Positions 1 to 8,622 of a stretch of 64,000 nt of DNA are shown piece after piece. Numbering within the stretch: the first letter of the stretch is position 1; each line of letters opens with the position of its first letter. The notes under the pieces are model-generated. The model saw nothing but the letters and a program-made list of their open reading frames with translations. It searched no databases and had not been told where the DNA came from. This DNA comes from JAEXOD01 sp043805435. Its GTDB lineage: Bacteria; Bacteroidota; Ignavibacteria; Ignavibacteriales; Melioribacteraceae. Location: assembly GCA_043805435.1 (NCBI GenBank), contig JAZDHY010000092.1, positions 14,659 to 78,658 of the forward strand, read 5' to 3'. The position numbers and the translations under genes are program-made.

Positions 1-431
1 GTTTCAATTTTATTAAGCACATATTTTTCCGCATCTACATACAAAGTAGTTAATATAACCTCTGACGAATCGCTATTTGGCAAAATTTTAATAATGTGTA
101 CTTTTTTACCATCCAAATCGTCAAGTTTAACATAAACGGATGTAAAATCATCTGTTAAAAATTTTGCGGGATTATAATTTAATCCTTCCTTAGGCAGCAT
201 AGCAAAACCTTCGGAATCGAACTTAAATTTATCGGGTTGTTTAAAATATACTTTGGCTTTTGATTCGGGCATTTTTAAAAAACTAACATCCAGTTTTATT
301 TTTAAATCAACTTGATAATCTTTTACAACATTAAATCTTTCTTTAACTTTATCTAATATTTTTTGCGGATTTGTTTCTTGTGCAAAAAGACCGCCTGCAA
401 TAAAAAACAATATTAAAATTACTTTTTTCAT
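1..431 (-). CDS. LolA-like outer-membrane lipoprotein carrier/sorting protein, partial
   Basis: The gene starts at an ATG at 431 and runs off the left edge, so only the first 143 or so residues are visible. It begins with a signal peptide (MKKVILILFFIAGGLFAQ). The mature part contains 'KILDKVKERFNVVKDYQVDL' and 'AKVYFKQPDKFKFDSEG', a pattern typical of LolA/outer-membrane lipoprotein-sorting folds, in which a half-barrel carries lipid or lipoprotein across the periplasm. It lies 8 nt downstream of an ABC permease gene, so it is probably the last or a later gene of that operon. The family call rests on the N-terminal half only; MucB/RseB-like or DUF-type relatives are possible. Confidence 0.6.
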   Translation of the reverse strand, partial: MKKVILILFFIAGGLFAQETNPQKILDKVKERFNVVKDYQVDLKIKLDVSFLKMPESKAKVYFKQPDKFKFDSEGFAMLPKEGLNYNPAKFLTDDFTSVYVKLDDLDGKKVHIIKILPNSDSSEVILTTLYVDAEKYVLNKIE

Positions 432-439
432 AATTTATC

Positions 440-1276
440 CTATGATAATATATCTTTTTTAATAAAAATGTAGCTTGTAACACCGTATAAAACAGCAATA
501 TGAGCAATTAAAACTGAAGCTGATTTAGTAACTTCCCAATAATCAACAGGATCATCAAAAAATAATTTCCAATCATTTAAATAATTAGTAAATAAATATG
601 GATGAATTAATTTAATAAAATCAAAATTTAATGCGGAAAGTATAATAAAAATTATAATAACTGCCATTGTAGAAATAATTGGTCCAATTGCATTTGCAAC
701 AAGTGACGAAAAAAATATTGAAATTGATATTACAGTACTCATGCTTAATATAGCAAATAAATAAGCACAAATAAATCGCCATAAAACATCACTTGCCGCA
801 TAAATAAAAACTTTATCTCTTAATATTATCAGTTCGCCTGTTCCAAATATTAAACAGCTTACACCCAAACTTATTATAAAAATAAAAATCATAAATAAAG
901 TTGTGTAAACAAAACCCGAAAGAAATTTTGCTGTTACTATTTTTAATCTACTAACCGGACGAGTTAACAACATTCTGTAAGTACCTTGGGTAGCTTCACC
1001 TGCCAACAGGTCGCCGCCTACTAAAACAATTAAAAAAGGGATATGAATATATAAAGTTTGCAATAAAATATTTGCAATAAAATAACCATTCACTAAATTA
1101 CCTAATATAACAAACGAATCCGAAAAACTTCTTGTAGCCATATCAACCGAATGTCTTCCTTCAAAATACATTGCAGTTTGAACAATTCCGGTTAAAAAAA
1201 CAATAACAATAAAACCTATATAAGTACGCCATTTGCTAAATATTTTAACTAACTCAGTATTTATTAATGCTAACAT
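440..1276 (-). CDS. ABC-2 type transporter permease
   Basis: This 278-residue integral membrane protein has about six hydrophobic segments. The first is at residues 18-38 and the last at about 255-273. The loop at residues 87-110 (GGDLLAGEATQGTYRMLLTR, then PVSR) is the typical ABC-2 permease signature joining membrane segments 2 and 3. The start codon shares one base with the stop of the ATPase gene at 1276, so the two are translationally coupled and form one exporter. The substrate cannot be read from sequence. The LolA-like gene that follows suggests an envelope role, which is inference. Confidence 0.88.
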   Translation of the reverse strand: MLALINTELVKIFSKWRTYIGFIVIVFLTGIVQTAMYFEGRHSVDMATRSFSDSFVILGNLVNGYFIANILLQTLYIHIPFLIVLVGGDLLAGEATQGTYRMLLTRPVSRLKIVTAKFLSGFVYTTLFMIFIFIISLGVSCLIFGTGELIILRDKVFIYAASDVLWRFICAYLFAILSMSTVISISIFFSSLVANAIGPIISTMAVIIIFIILSALNFDFIKLIHPYLFTNYLNDWKLFFDDPVDYWEVTKSASVLIAHIAVLYGVTSYIFIKKDILS

Positions 1277-2193
1277 TATTTACCCTCCGTAATTTTCAAG
1301 AAGTATTCTTCCAAGGATCTGCTTTGAACAATTGAAGAAACGTTAATTCCGTTTTCTACAAACAACTTATTTAGAACAGGGATTATTTCTTTTTCGGTTT
1401 CTAAAATTAAACTATTATTGCGTTTTTCTTTTAATATTACCGAACCGTTAAAAGAATTTAATAATTGAATTGCTTTTTCCATATCATCAACTTCAAATTC
1501 GGTACTTAACGAGTCTTTACTCAACAAATCCTGAACTTTACCTTCTATTTGGGTAGTTCCTTTATTAATAATAATCATTCTGTTTGCAATAATTTCAACT
1601 TCTTTTAAAATATGCGAAGATAATAATATTGTTTTATGCTGCTCTTTACTTAACATTAAAATTAAATCTCTTATCTCTTTAATTCCTTGAGGATCCAACC
1701 CTGTTGTAGGTTCATCAAGTATAATTAATTTAGGATTATGTATTAATGCCTGCGCAATACCAAGCCGTTGTTTCATTCCGTGCGAATATGTTTTAACTTT
1801 GCTTTTGTATCGCTTTTCCAATCCAACAAGTTCAAGCATTTCCATAATACGTTTTTTAGAAGTATCGGCACCGCTTAATTTACCAAATATTTCCAAATTT
1901 TTATACGCAGACAGATATAAATAAAAATCCGGTTTTTCCACAATTGCGCCAATATTTCTTAAAATATCTTCACGATTTGGGTTTAGCGGTTTATCAAATA
2001 TTTTTATTGTTCCTGCAGTAGGTTTAATTAAAGTTAAAAGCATTCTTATTGTAGTGCTTTTACCTGCTCCGTTAGGGCCTAAAAAACCAAACACATCACC
2101 TTCATATACATTTAAGTCCAAATTGTTGACTGCCATAATATCTTTAAATTTTTTTGTCAGTCCCCTTATTTCAATAATTGGAGTATTTTCCAA
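1276..2193 (-). CDS. ABC transporter ATP-binding protein
   Basis: This 305-residue nucleotide-binding subunit has Walker A GPNGAGKST at residues 39-47, the signature SHGMKQR at 137-143 and Walker B LIILDEP at about 156-162, followed by the H-loop in LLSSHIL. The roughly 80-residue C-terminal extension is usual for ATPases that pair with ABC-2 permeases (CcmA/NatA-like group). It is the first gene of a minus-strand operon with the overlapping permease (start at 1276) and the LolA-like gene. The start at 2193 is an ATG that precedes the first beta strand (IEIRGLTKKF) by the usual distance. Confidence 0.92.
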   Translation of the reverse strand: MENTPIIEIRGLTKKFKDIMAVNNLDLNVYEGDVFGFLGPNGAGKSTTIRMLLTLIKPTAGTIKIFDKPLNPNREDILRNIGAIVEKPDFYLYLSAYKNLEIFGKLSGADTSKKRIMEMLELVGLEKRYKSKVKTYSHGMKQRLGIAQALIHNPKLIILDEPTTGLDPQGIKEIRDLILMLSKEQHKTILLSSHILKEVEIIANRMIIINKGTTQIEGKVQDLLSKDSLSTEFEVDDMEKAIQLLNSFNGSVILKEKRNNSLILETEKEIIPVLNKLFVENGINVSSIVQSRSLEEYFLKITEGK

Positions 2194-2502
2194 ATAGAAC
2201 CTCGTTTTTTTAGTTTTTAGACGTATATAGGAATTAATAGTTCAAATTTAAAGATTTTATTTTAAACCCCATAAATATATTTTTAATTATGTTTTATTAC
2301 TAAAGTCAAAATATAACATTTTGATAATATTTTTATTATTGCAAATAATTGTCAAAAAATTTTAAATTATTTTAACGTTTATTAAAAAGATATACGTATA
2401 ATATCAAAATAAAATGTTACTGAAATATAGGAATAAATAAGTCGTTAAGTCAAATACCAATGTTTTTTTATTACAATAACGAGCCGTTAGGCTCGTTATT
2501 GA
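2194..2502. other. intergenic region upstream of the ABC operon
   Basis: About 300 bp of very AT-rich DNA separates the ABC operon from the transposase remnant. It presumably carries the ABC operon promoter on the minus strand, but I see no promoter boxes convincing enough to mark. The only structured element is the hairpin at 2475..2500. Confidence 0.5.
2475..2500. repeat. perfect 11-bp inverted repeat beside the transposase stop
   Basis: AATAACGAGCC, a 4-nt loop GTTA, then GGCTCGTTATT form a perfect hairpin just past the transposase stop codon. There is no T-run on the side expected for a minus-strand terminator, so it may instead be an insertion-sequence end structure. The role is undecided. 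Confidence 0.6.
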
Positions 2503-3472
2503 TTAGTCTCTCTCCCCTGAGGGCATCAAATATTTCTCGTAATCATTATATAAACTCTTTATCTTAAGTTTTATTGTTATTATAAGCTTATAAGGATTAT
2601 TATTTCTTAATATCTCATTATGAATGTTTAATTGTTCTTGTTTCAATTTAAGCTTTTCTGTTAATCGCTGATATGGTGTTTTAGCTGTTGACATGATTTT
2701 ATAAATCTTTCCGTTCCTAATTAACTTTTCTTTTAACTGTTCAGATGGTATAAAATAGTTATTTATAAACTCTGTCTCATTATCTGAATCGAACCCTAAT
2801 ATTGAGAACGGCAGCCTTTCTTCAATGCTCATAATTGTTGTATGAACATTCCGTTGTCCTTTCTCCCAAACGGCCATTGTTTCTACCCAACCTGTTGCTA
2901 TATCAGTAATTACAACTGAATGCACAAAACTTCCTGAACAACTTGTTCCACCATGAGCTACTGTATCTGCTTCTACAAACCCGGGTTTTTCATCGTCCCA
3001 TTTGTTTGAATGGATTGGTATTTGTTTTTTTAATAAGGAGCCGGGTTTGGTTGTACACATTCTGTTTGGGGCGTATTTATTTCGATATTCGCTTAATATT
3101 CTTTCTATGCTTGATGACGATATGATTAGCAATAACTCTTTTATGTTTTCAGGTATTGCATTGGTGGAATATGGCAGCCAGACTTTTATTGCTTCTTTTA
3201 ATCTTCTTGAGCAGATAAATTGTGTCTGTTTCCATAAATCAAGTATGAAGTCCTTGATTGCCGGATTATTATATTTACTTTTTCGCCCTCGTTTCTTTAC
3301 ATGGTTTGAAGTTTTAGTTTCCTTATAATTTAATTTCCTGATAACATGTTTTCGACTATGATTTGTCAACTCGACCAATATTGTGACTATTCGTGTTTTT
3401 TCAGATTTAATTTGTAATCTGTAATTTTTTTTGATATTTTTTGTATATTTCTTTATTGGTTTATTGCGTCAT
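2503..3472 (-). pseudogene. DDE (rve-type) transposase, degenerate
   Basis: The open frame 3378..2503 encodes an integrase-catalytic (rve) domain. The first Asp is in 'FVEADTVAHGG' and the second in 'GFDSDNETEFIN' (normally DNG-S/T-EF). The third catalytic acidic block and its surroundings are missing: the protein jumps from 'EFINNYF' to a C-terminal 'LKEKLIRNGKIYK...TPYQRL' tail, so about 60-80 residues look deleted in frame. The original start is recognisable upstream: TGGAGG at 3477..3482, then ATG at 3472. A stop follows after three codons (MTQ-stop), and a frameshift then joins 'TNKEIYKKYQK' to 'SEKTRIVTILVELTNHSRK'. With a stop, a frameshift and an internal deletion, the element is dead. 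The exact IS family is not assignable by eye. Confidence 0.8.
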
Positions 3473-3702
3473 GCGGCCTCCAGCCGATTATTTAATGGTT
3501 TTTTTTGGTAACATTAATTTATGACGCAACGACCGTTTCTTCAATTCACTTTTTTTTCTCTCGGTATCATTTTTTATGACTTAAGCCGCTCAAGTCACCA
3601 AAATTCTATTCTTCATAATTTATCTTGTAATTTGAATTCCGATTTAATATCTTGCATAATCGAATTGAGCAATCACAGACAATTTTTTAACTTGGAGGAC
3701 AA

Positions 3703-5802
3703 ATGAAGTATTTTACTTCACTTATAGGTATTCTATTATTTTTTAGTAATTTAATTGCACAAACAGGAACATGGACACAATTAACAGCACCAAACGACAA
3801 AGATTATTATGGAGCTAAATTTATTACTCCAAATACAGGATATTTTGTTGGAGTTGGCGGTAATGTATACTCTACAAAAGATGGCGGTACTACATGGTTA
3901 ACTGCTTATTTAGGTGCAAATTATCTTCTTAGCGACATTGACAAAGCTTCAAATGGAACATTATTAGTTTGCGGCGGCAGTGGATCTATTCACAAATCTA
4001 CAGATGACGGTGTCAGCTGGATAAAAAAAACATCTACAGTTAATACACAGTTAGTTGACATTTTATATGTGAATGATAATTTAACATTTGCTGTTGGATA
4101 TAATGGTACAATAATAAAATCAAATGATGATGGCGAAACTTGGATAACAATTCCTATCAGTACTACCGGAGATTTACAGTCTATTTGTTTTACTGATGAA
4201 TTTACAGGTTTTATTTGCGATTTTAGCGGCCATATTTATAAAACTACTAACGGCGGTAATAATTGGGTTGAAAAAGTATCCAATACTACAGAACAACTTT
4301 ATAATATTAGTTTTTATAACAAAAATTTAGGATTTGCCGTCGGCGGAAAAGGTACTTTTTTAAAAACTACTGATGCCGGAGAAAACTGGTTTGGAATGCC
4401 CTCTCCAACAGGTTCTGCAATCTCTGCTGTTTACTATATTGTTTTTTTGAGTGAAACTCATGGATGGGTAAGTGCCGGTTTATCAATTTATGAAACTTTT
4501 GACGGCGGTCAAACATTTACAGAAAGAATACGTTGCAGTAGATCACAAAATACATTACTCTTTTTTGATGAAAATTTTGGTTATACCTTTGGGTATGGCG
4601 GAACAATATATAAATTTACCGGAAACGGAGTTACTGACGGTTGGGTTACAATACAAAGTCCAATTAATGTAAATTTTAGAGCTGTTGATTTCCCTTCTTT
4701 TAATATTGGTTATGCAGCCGGTGATAATGCAACAATTATTAAAACATCTGATGCAGGTTTAACATGGAATACTTTAACAACCGGCGGTGCTTCACTATTA
4801 TATGGTATTGATTTTACTAATGATACTATTGGTTATGCATGCGGTTATTTGGGTTTAATTGTTAAAACCACAAATGGCGGAACAAATTGGTTTACCTCTT
4901 TTAACGGATCTACTCAAGGATTTATGGATATACAATTTGTTGATGAAAATATTGGTTTAGCAGTTGCTAATGAAGGCCTTATTTTAAGAACAACTGATGC
5001 AGGTGCTTCATGGAATACAATTCCATCAGGAACTACCGCATATTTAAAAGATATCTCCCTTTTTAATAATTCAGTCTTATATATTGCCGGTGAACAAGGT
5101 AAAATACTTAAATCAACTGATTTAGGATTAACCTGGACTTCGTTAAATTCACCTTGGGATGCTTACGAAACGGTATGTTTTACGGACGATACAACAGGTT
5201 TTGCAGGCGGCAGTTATGGTTATATTCGTAAAACAACCGGTGCCGGTGATTCGTTATGGTCAATTACAGCCTCAGCGGGTTCTTCATCATGGATTAATTC
5301 GATTTATTTTGTAAATAGTTTAACCGGATATGCTGCTTGCGGTGCTGTTATTATGAAAACTACCGATGGCGGAACCAACTGGGAAATAATAAAGGATGGT
5401 CTATCTAAAATTCCTTTTGATCTTACTTTTACAGATGAATTGACCGGATTTGCTGTTGGTTCAGATGGTTTGATTTTAAAAACATACATGGGTGGAATTA
5501 CTCCTGTTGAAGAAGAAATTTACACTTCCGGTAATGTTTCTACTTTTGAATTAGCGCAAAACTACCCTAACCCGTTTAACCCGACTACTATAATAAAATA
5601 TTCTATTAACGATAAATCTAATGTTAGTATAAAAGTTTATGATATTTTAGGTAAAGAAGTGGCAAATTTAATGAATGAAGAAAAACCAGCAGGAACTTAT
5701 CAAGTTCAGTTTAATGCAGGCGGATTAGCTTCAGGAATTTATTTTTACAGCATTAAAGCAGGTAATTTTACAAATTGCAAAAAAATGATACTTGTAAAAT
5801 AA
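3703..5802 (+). CDS. secreted YCF48/BNR-repeat beta-propeller protein with type IX sorting domain
   Basis: This 699-residue protein has a signal peptide (MKYFTSLIGILLFFSNLIAQ). It is followed by roughly a dozen repeats of about 40 residues with the pattern 'G..G.I.KTTDGG..W', the BNR/YCF48 propeller blade seen in photosystem II assembly-like and sialidase-like families. Residues from about 615 to the end form a type A type IX secretion sorting domain ('FELAQNYPNPFNPTT', then 'GLASGIYFYSIKAG' and a basic C-terminus). It is therefore exported to the cell surface or medium. GGAGG lies 7 nt before the ATG. It is monocistronic, closed by a terminator hairpin at 5840..5876. The biochemical activity is not predictable. 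Confidence 0.9.
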   Translation: MKYFTSLIGILLFFSNLIAQTGTWTQLTAPNDKDYYGAKFITPNTGYFVGVGGNVYSTKDGGTTWLTAYLGANYLLSDIDKASNGTLLVCGGSGSIHKSTDDGVSWIKKTSTVNTQLVDILYVNDNLTFAVGYNGTIIKSNDDGETWITIPISTTGDLQSICFTDEFTGFICDFSGHIYKTTNGGNNWVEKVSNTTEQLYNISFYNKNLGFAVGGKGTFLKTTDAGENWFGMPSPTGSAISAVYYIVFLSETHGWVSAGLSIYETFDGGQTFTERIRCSRSQNTLLFFDENFGYTFGYGGTIYKFTGNGVTDGWVTIQSPINVNFRAVDFPSFNIGYAAGDNATIIKTSDAGLTWNTLTTGGASLLYGIDFTNDTIGYACGYLGLIVKTTNGGTNWFTSFNGSTQGFMDIQFVDENIGLAVANEGLILRTTDAGASWNTIPSGTTAYLKDISLFNNSVLYIAGEQGKILKSTDLGLTWTSLNSPWDAYETVCFTDDTTGFAGGSYGYIRKTTGAGDSLWSITASAGSSSWINSIYFVNSLTGYAACGAVIMKTTDGGTNWEIIKDGLSKIPFDLTFTDELTGFAVGSDGLILKTYMGGITPVEEEIYTSGNVSTFELAQNYPNPFNPTTIIKYSINDKSNVSIKVYDILGKEVANLMNEEKPAGTYQVQFNAGGLASGIYFYSIKAGNFTNCKKMILVK

Positions 5803-5839
5803 TTGTGAGTTGTAAATTGTGAATTGTGAATTGTAAATT

Positions 5840-5876
5840 AAAACCGTTGTTAAATAAAAATTAACAGCGGTTTTTT
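5840..5876 (+). terminator. rho-independent terminator after the BNR protein gene
   Basis: AAAACCGTTGTTAA pairs with TTAACAGCGGTTTT (one G-U type mismatch) around an A-rich loop and is followed by a T-run. It sits about 40 nt after the stop at 5802. Confidence 0.75.
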
Positions 5877-5898
5877 GTTTTCAAATACACCAAGTACT

Positions 5899-6240
5899 AT
5901 TGAGATTACAAATGTTCTACTTTATGAAGCCAACTTGTTTTTTAAATTTGTCGTTATTATCTATACATTTATCCGCTTTTAGAACTTCGTTTGAAGTTCC
6001 ATATATGTAATAAATGCTACCCAAACATAAGTGCAATGCGTGTTATATTTGCTTGTGGCACATCACTGATGTGCCAATTTTTGAGTGGAAGTTTCAGATT
6101 ACAAACGTTCGACTTCTATGAAGTCGATTCGGCTTTTTTTCAAAATATTATTATTTAATATAATATACTTTTATAATTATCCGCTTTTAGAACTTCGGTT
6201 GAAGTTCCACGTTTGTAATAAATAATACCCGTACAATTTC
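5899..6240. repeat. two diverged copies of a hairpin-containing intergenic repeat
   Basis: Copy 1 (about 5899-6020) and copy 2 (about 6095-6235) share 'GATTACAAA.GTTC' at the left, 'TTATCCGCTTTTAGAACTTC' in the middle and 'TGTAATAAAT' at the right. Each ends in a hairpin, GAACTTCGTTTGAAGTTC in the first and GAACTTCGGTTGAAGTTC in the second. Copy 2 also keeps a left hairpin around CGACTTCTATGAAGTCG. The outer flanks TTACAAACGTT and CACGTTTGTAAT are inverted relative to each other, so each copy is an inverted doublet. The right end lies just past the 3' end of the thioesterase gene. Confidence 0.75.
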
Positions 6241-6254
6241 CACATCGTAATATT

Positions 6255-6989
6255 TTATATCCAACAAAATTCCACATTACAAATTTCAACATCATTGTTA
6301 TAAAACGAATGAGCTGTTTTTTTATACTCTTTATTTTCATCAAACTTAGTTATAAGCTTTACATCATCTCCAAAATAAAGTTCTCGTTTATAATTTACAT
6401 TTATTTCTTTAATTAAGTATTTATTAATCCACTCTAAAGGTAAGGGATCTAATGCCCACACAACATAACAAACATTATTAACGTGATTATTTGTATCAAT
6501 ATCATTGTTTGTGATTTTTATTTTATCGTATATTTCTCCTTCATGAACAGCTTGTATTGTGTTAAGTTTATCAAAATATTTATAAGATTCTTTATCTATT
6601 CCAAACTTCAAATATATATCGTCCGGAATTTGACATGGTTTTCTTGTTTGTGTGTCAGCAAAAATCCAAACCGAGTTTGCCTCTGCTAATAAATTTCCCT
6701 TTTTGTCTTTTACCCAATATTTTCTATTTGCCAAAAATCTCTTAAATGTTGTCGGTTCAGTAATAATTTTAATTGTCTGCTTAAATTCCGGCATTAAATA
6801 AACTTTTATGCACCAATTAAGAAGCATAAATCCTCTATTCATTTTTTCATAATCATCAAGCGAAAGTCCGGCTTCCGTGCTGTTAAGTATTGCAATATCT
6901 TGAAGATAACTAATTAAAACAGAAGGCTTTAACCTTTTATTTTGGTCAATTTCGTAATAATGGATCAAGTATTCTTGTATGTATTTCAT
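6255..6989 (-). CDS. acyl-ACP thioesterase (FatA/FatB-like double hotdog)
   Basis: This 244-residue protein matches the bacterial acyl-[acyl-carrier-protein] thioesterase pattern. The N-terminal hotdog begins 'YLIHYYEIDQNKRLKPS' and includes 'WCIKVYLMPEFKQTIKIIT' and 'RFLANRKYWVKDKKG'. The second hotdog contains 'DIDTNNHVNNVCYVVWALD', whose Asn-His pair is the family's conserved N.H motif. The family hydrolyses acyl-ACP to free fatty acid and ends chain elongation in the cytoplasm. The gene stands alone on the minus strand next to a divergent MarR-type regulator. It may feed the acyl cluster that follows, which is inference. Confidence 0.85.
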   Translation of the reverse strand: MKYIQEYLIHYYEIDQNKRLKPSVLISYLQDIAILNSTEAGLSLDDYEKMNRGFMLLNWCIKVYLMPEFKQTIKIITEPTTFKRFLANRKYWVKDKKGNLLAEANSVWIFADTQTRKPCQIPDDIYLKFGIDKESYKYFDKLNTIQAVHEGEIYDKIKITNNDIDTNNHVNNVCYVVWALDPLPLEWINKYLIKEINVNYKRELYFGDDVKLITKFDENKEYKKTAHSFYNNDVEICNVEFCWI

Positions 6990-7259
6990 TTTAACAAATT
7001 AATAATTGTGGATAACTAAATTTAGGACATATATAATTTAAATTCAATTAATATTAAATTACTAATAAAAGGTTTAAATATTAGGTTTTTTTAAAAATAT
7101 CATATTTATTAAAGAATTATTCTTTATAATTTCAAAATATTGTAATGGTCAAATAAAAAACACAAAATCCAATTATTTCAATTTTCCATCATAAATTTTT
7201 CATACTTATTTTTGGATTAATACTATTTACAAAAAAAATAGCAAATCAGTTTTTTTTAC

Positions 7260-7289
7260 TTGACATTTAAACAAGTTTTTATCATTTTG
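7260..7289 (+). promoter_or_regulatory. candidate promoter of the GbsR/MarR-type regulator gene
   Basis: A consensus -35 TTGACA (7260..7265) is followed after about 16-17 bp by a weak -10 (TCATTTTG, 7282..7289). The latter also resembles the TAnnTTTG box of Bacteroidota-type promoters. The operator 7290..7313 begins immediately after it, a natural position for repression. Confidence 0.45.
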
Positions 7290-7313
7290 AACGTATCAAA
7301 TATTTCAAACGTT
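7290..7313. promoter_or_regulatory. operator copy 1 (8-8-8 inverted repeat)
   Basis: AACGTATC, an 8-nt spacer AAATATTT, then CAAACGTT. The right arm is identical to that of operator copy 2 at 7834..7857, the spacer length is the same, and the left arm has two mismatches. It lies 7 nt before the regulator start codon, suggesting autoregulation. Confidence 0.65.
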
Positions 7314-7320
7314 AAAAACA

Positions 7321-7812
7321 ATGACCACAGACAACAAAATAGAAAAAGAAATAATAAAAAACTTTGGATACGCTTACAGAGCCTTTGGACTAAACAAATT
7401 AATGGGTTCAGTTGTTGCGCTTCTTTTATGTTCAAAAGAACCTTTATCGTTAGATGATATTGCAAAAACATTAGCACGCAGCAAAGGACCAATAAGCCAA
7501 ATTACAAGACGTTTACGCGATAAAAACTTAATCCGCCGTGTTTGGCACCCAACCAGCAGAAAAGACTTTTACGAAATACAACCCGAAGTTTTTGAAAATG
7601 CATTTAGAAATAATTTTGAGTTAATTAAATCTAATACGCGGCTTGCTAAACAATTATTAAATGTTGTGGATAACGTAACCGAAACTCACGATTTTTTGAA
7701 AGACCGTTTATCCGAGATGCAGCTGTTTTACGAAATAATGGAAAAACATTATCAAAACTTTTTAGACGAATGGATGATTGAAAGAACAAAACTTTTAAAT
7801 AATAAAGAATAA
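7321..7812 (+). CDS. GbsR/MarR-family transcriptional regulator
   Basis: This 163-residue protein has a winged helix-turn-helix at about residues 35-80, including 'PLSLDDIAKTLARSKGPISQ' and then 'ITRRLRDKNLIRRVWH'. A long C-terminal helical segment, probably the dimerisation part, follows. The 'SKGPISQ...L...LIRRVW..GSRK'-like arrangement fits the GbsR subgroup of MarR-type regulators. Inverted repeats of identical geometry precede this gene and the next one (7879), so it probably represses itself and the acyl cluster. The ligand is unknown; an acyl-CoA or fatty acid would fit the cluster, which is inference. Confidence 0.82.
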   Translation: MTTDNKIEKEIIKNFGYAYRAFGLNKLMGSVVALLLCSKEPLSLDDIAKTLARSKGPISQITRRLRDKNLIRRVWHPTSRKDFYEIQPEVFENAFRNNFELIKSNTRLAKQLLNVVDNVTETHDFLKDRLSEMQLFYEIMEKHYQNFLDEWMIERTKLLNNKE

Positions 7813-7833
7813 TTTAAGTATTATTTTGCATTT

Positions 7834-7857
7834 AACGTTTGGAATTTTTCAAACGTT
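7834..7857. promoter_or_regulatory. operator copy 2 (perfect 8-8-8 inverted repeat)
   Basis: AACGTTTG, GAATTTTT, CAAACGTT form a perfect palindrome with 8-bp arms and an 8-bp spacer. It lies between the regulator stop and the SDR gene, just downstream of a TTATTTTG sequence like the one preceding operator 1. The repeated geometry makes it the likely binding site of the regulator at 7321. Confidence 0.7.
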
Positions 7858-7878
7858 GCAAATATAGGAGCTAATAGA

Positions 7879-8622
7879 ATGAAAAGATTAGAAAAAAAAG
7901 CAGCTGTTATTACAGGCGGAGCCAGTGGAATTGGTAAAGCTGCCGTATTAAAATTTTTAAGCGAAGGTGCTGATATTGCCGTTTGGGATATGGATGAAGC
8001 AAAAGGAAAAGAACTGGAAGTTTTTGCGGCTGAAAACAAATACAAACTAAAATTTTACAAAGTAAATGTTGCAAATTTTGACGAAGTGAATGAAAAAGCA
8101 AAAATGGTTATTGCCGATTTTGGTCAAATTGATATTTTAGTTAATAACGCGGGAATCACACGCGATGCAAGCCTAAAAAAAATGACTCCGCAACAATGGC
8201 AGCAAGTAATAGATGTTAATTTAACCGGAGTTTTTAACTGTACTAAAATATTTGCAGAATATATGCTTGAACAAAAAAGCGGTAAAATAATAAATACATC
8301 CTCAGTTGTTGGAATATATGGTAATTTTGGACAAACAAATTATGTTGCTACAAAAGCAGGTGTTATAGGTATGACAAAAGTTTGGGCACGCGAACTTGGC
8401 AAAAAAGGAATTAATGTAAATGCCGTTGCCCCCGGTTTTATTGAAACCGATATGGTAAAATTAATGCCTGAAAATGTTTTAGTCGGAATGAGAGATAAAA
8501 CTCCGCTTGGCAGATTAGGACAGCCCGAAGACATTGCAAACGCATATTTGTTTTTGGCAAGTGAAGAAGCTAGTTATATTAATGGTACAGTTTTAAGTGT
8601 AGATGGCGGGTTAATAAGTTAA
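7879..8622 (+). CDS. SDR family 3-oxoacyl-ACP reductase-like protein (FabG type)
   Basis: This 247-residue classical short-chain dehydrogenase has the cofactor motif TGGASGIG at residues 12-19 and NNAG at 89-92. The catalytic set is Asn114, Ser142, Tyr155 and Lys159 (YVATK). It ends in 'GTVLSVDGG', as FabG proteins do. The family reduces 3-oxoacyl-ACP/CoA to 3-hydroxyacyl using NAD(P)H in the cytoplasm. AGGAG precedes the ATG. Its stop codon overlaps the start of the KAS III-like gene by one base, so the two are coupled. Given the cluster, it may be a dedicated 3-oxoacyl or alcohol dehydrogenase rather than the housekeeping FabG. Confidence 0.88.
   Translation: MKRLEKKAAVITGGASGIGKAAVLKFLSEGADIAVWDMDEAKGKELEVFAAENKYKLKFYKVNVANFDEVNEKAKMVIADFGQIDILVNNAGITRDASLKKMTPQQWQQVIDVNLTGVFNCTKIFAEYMLEQKSGKIINTSSVVGIYGNFGQTNYVATKAGVIGMTKVWARELGKKGINVNAVAPGFIETDMVKLMPENVLVGMRDKTPLGRLGQPEDIANAYLFLASEEASYINGTVLSVDGGLIS

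Larger units (their letters stand above)
6990..7320. other. divergent intergenic region, thioesterase/regulator
   Basis: About 330 bp of AT-rich DNA lies between two divergent genes. The right end holds the regulator promoter and operator, annotated separately. Nothing structured is seen in the remaining part. Confidence 0.5.

Noticed and set aside
2943..3328. plus-strand frames of 60 and 108 codons opposite the transposase
   Set aside because: They are shadows of the transposase coding strand with no independent evidence.
3521..3706. 61-codon plus-strand frame ending in an ATGA overlap with the BNR protein gene
   Set aside because: No recognisable domain or ribosome site. The region overlaps the decayed transposase upstream area, and the downstream gene has its own strong GGAGG site.
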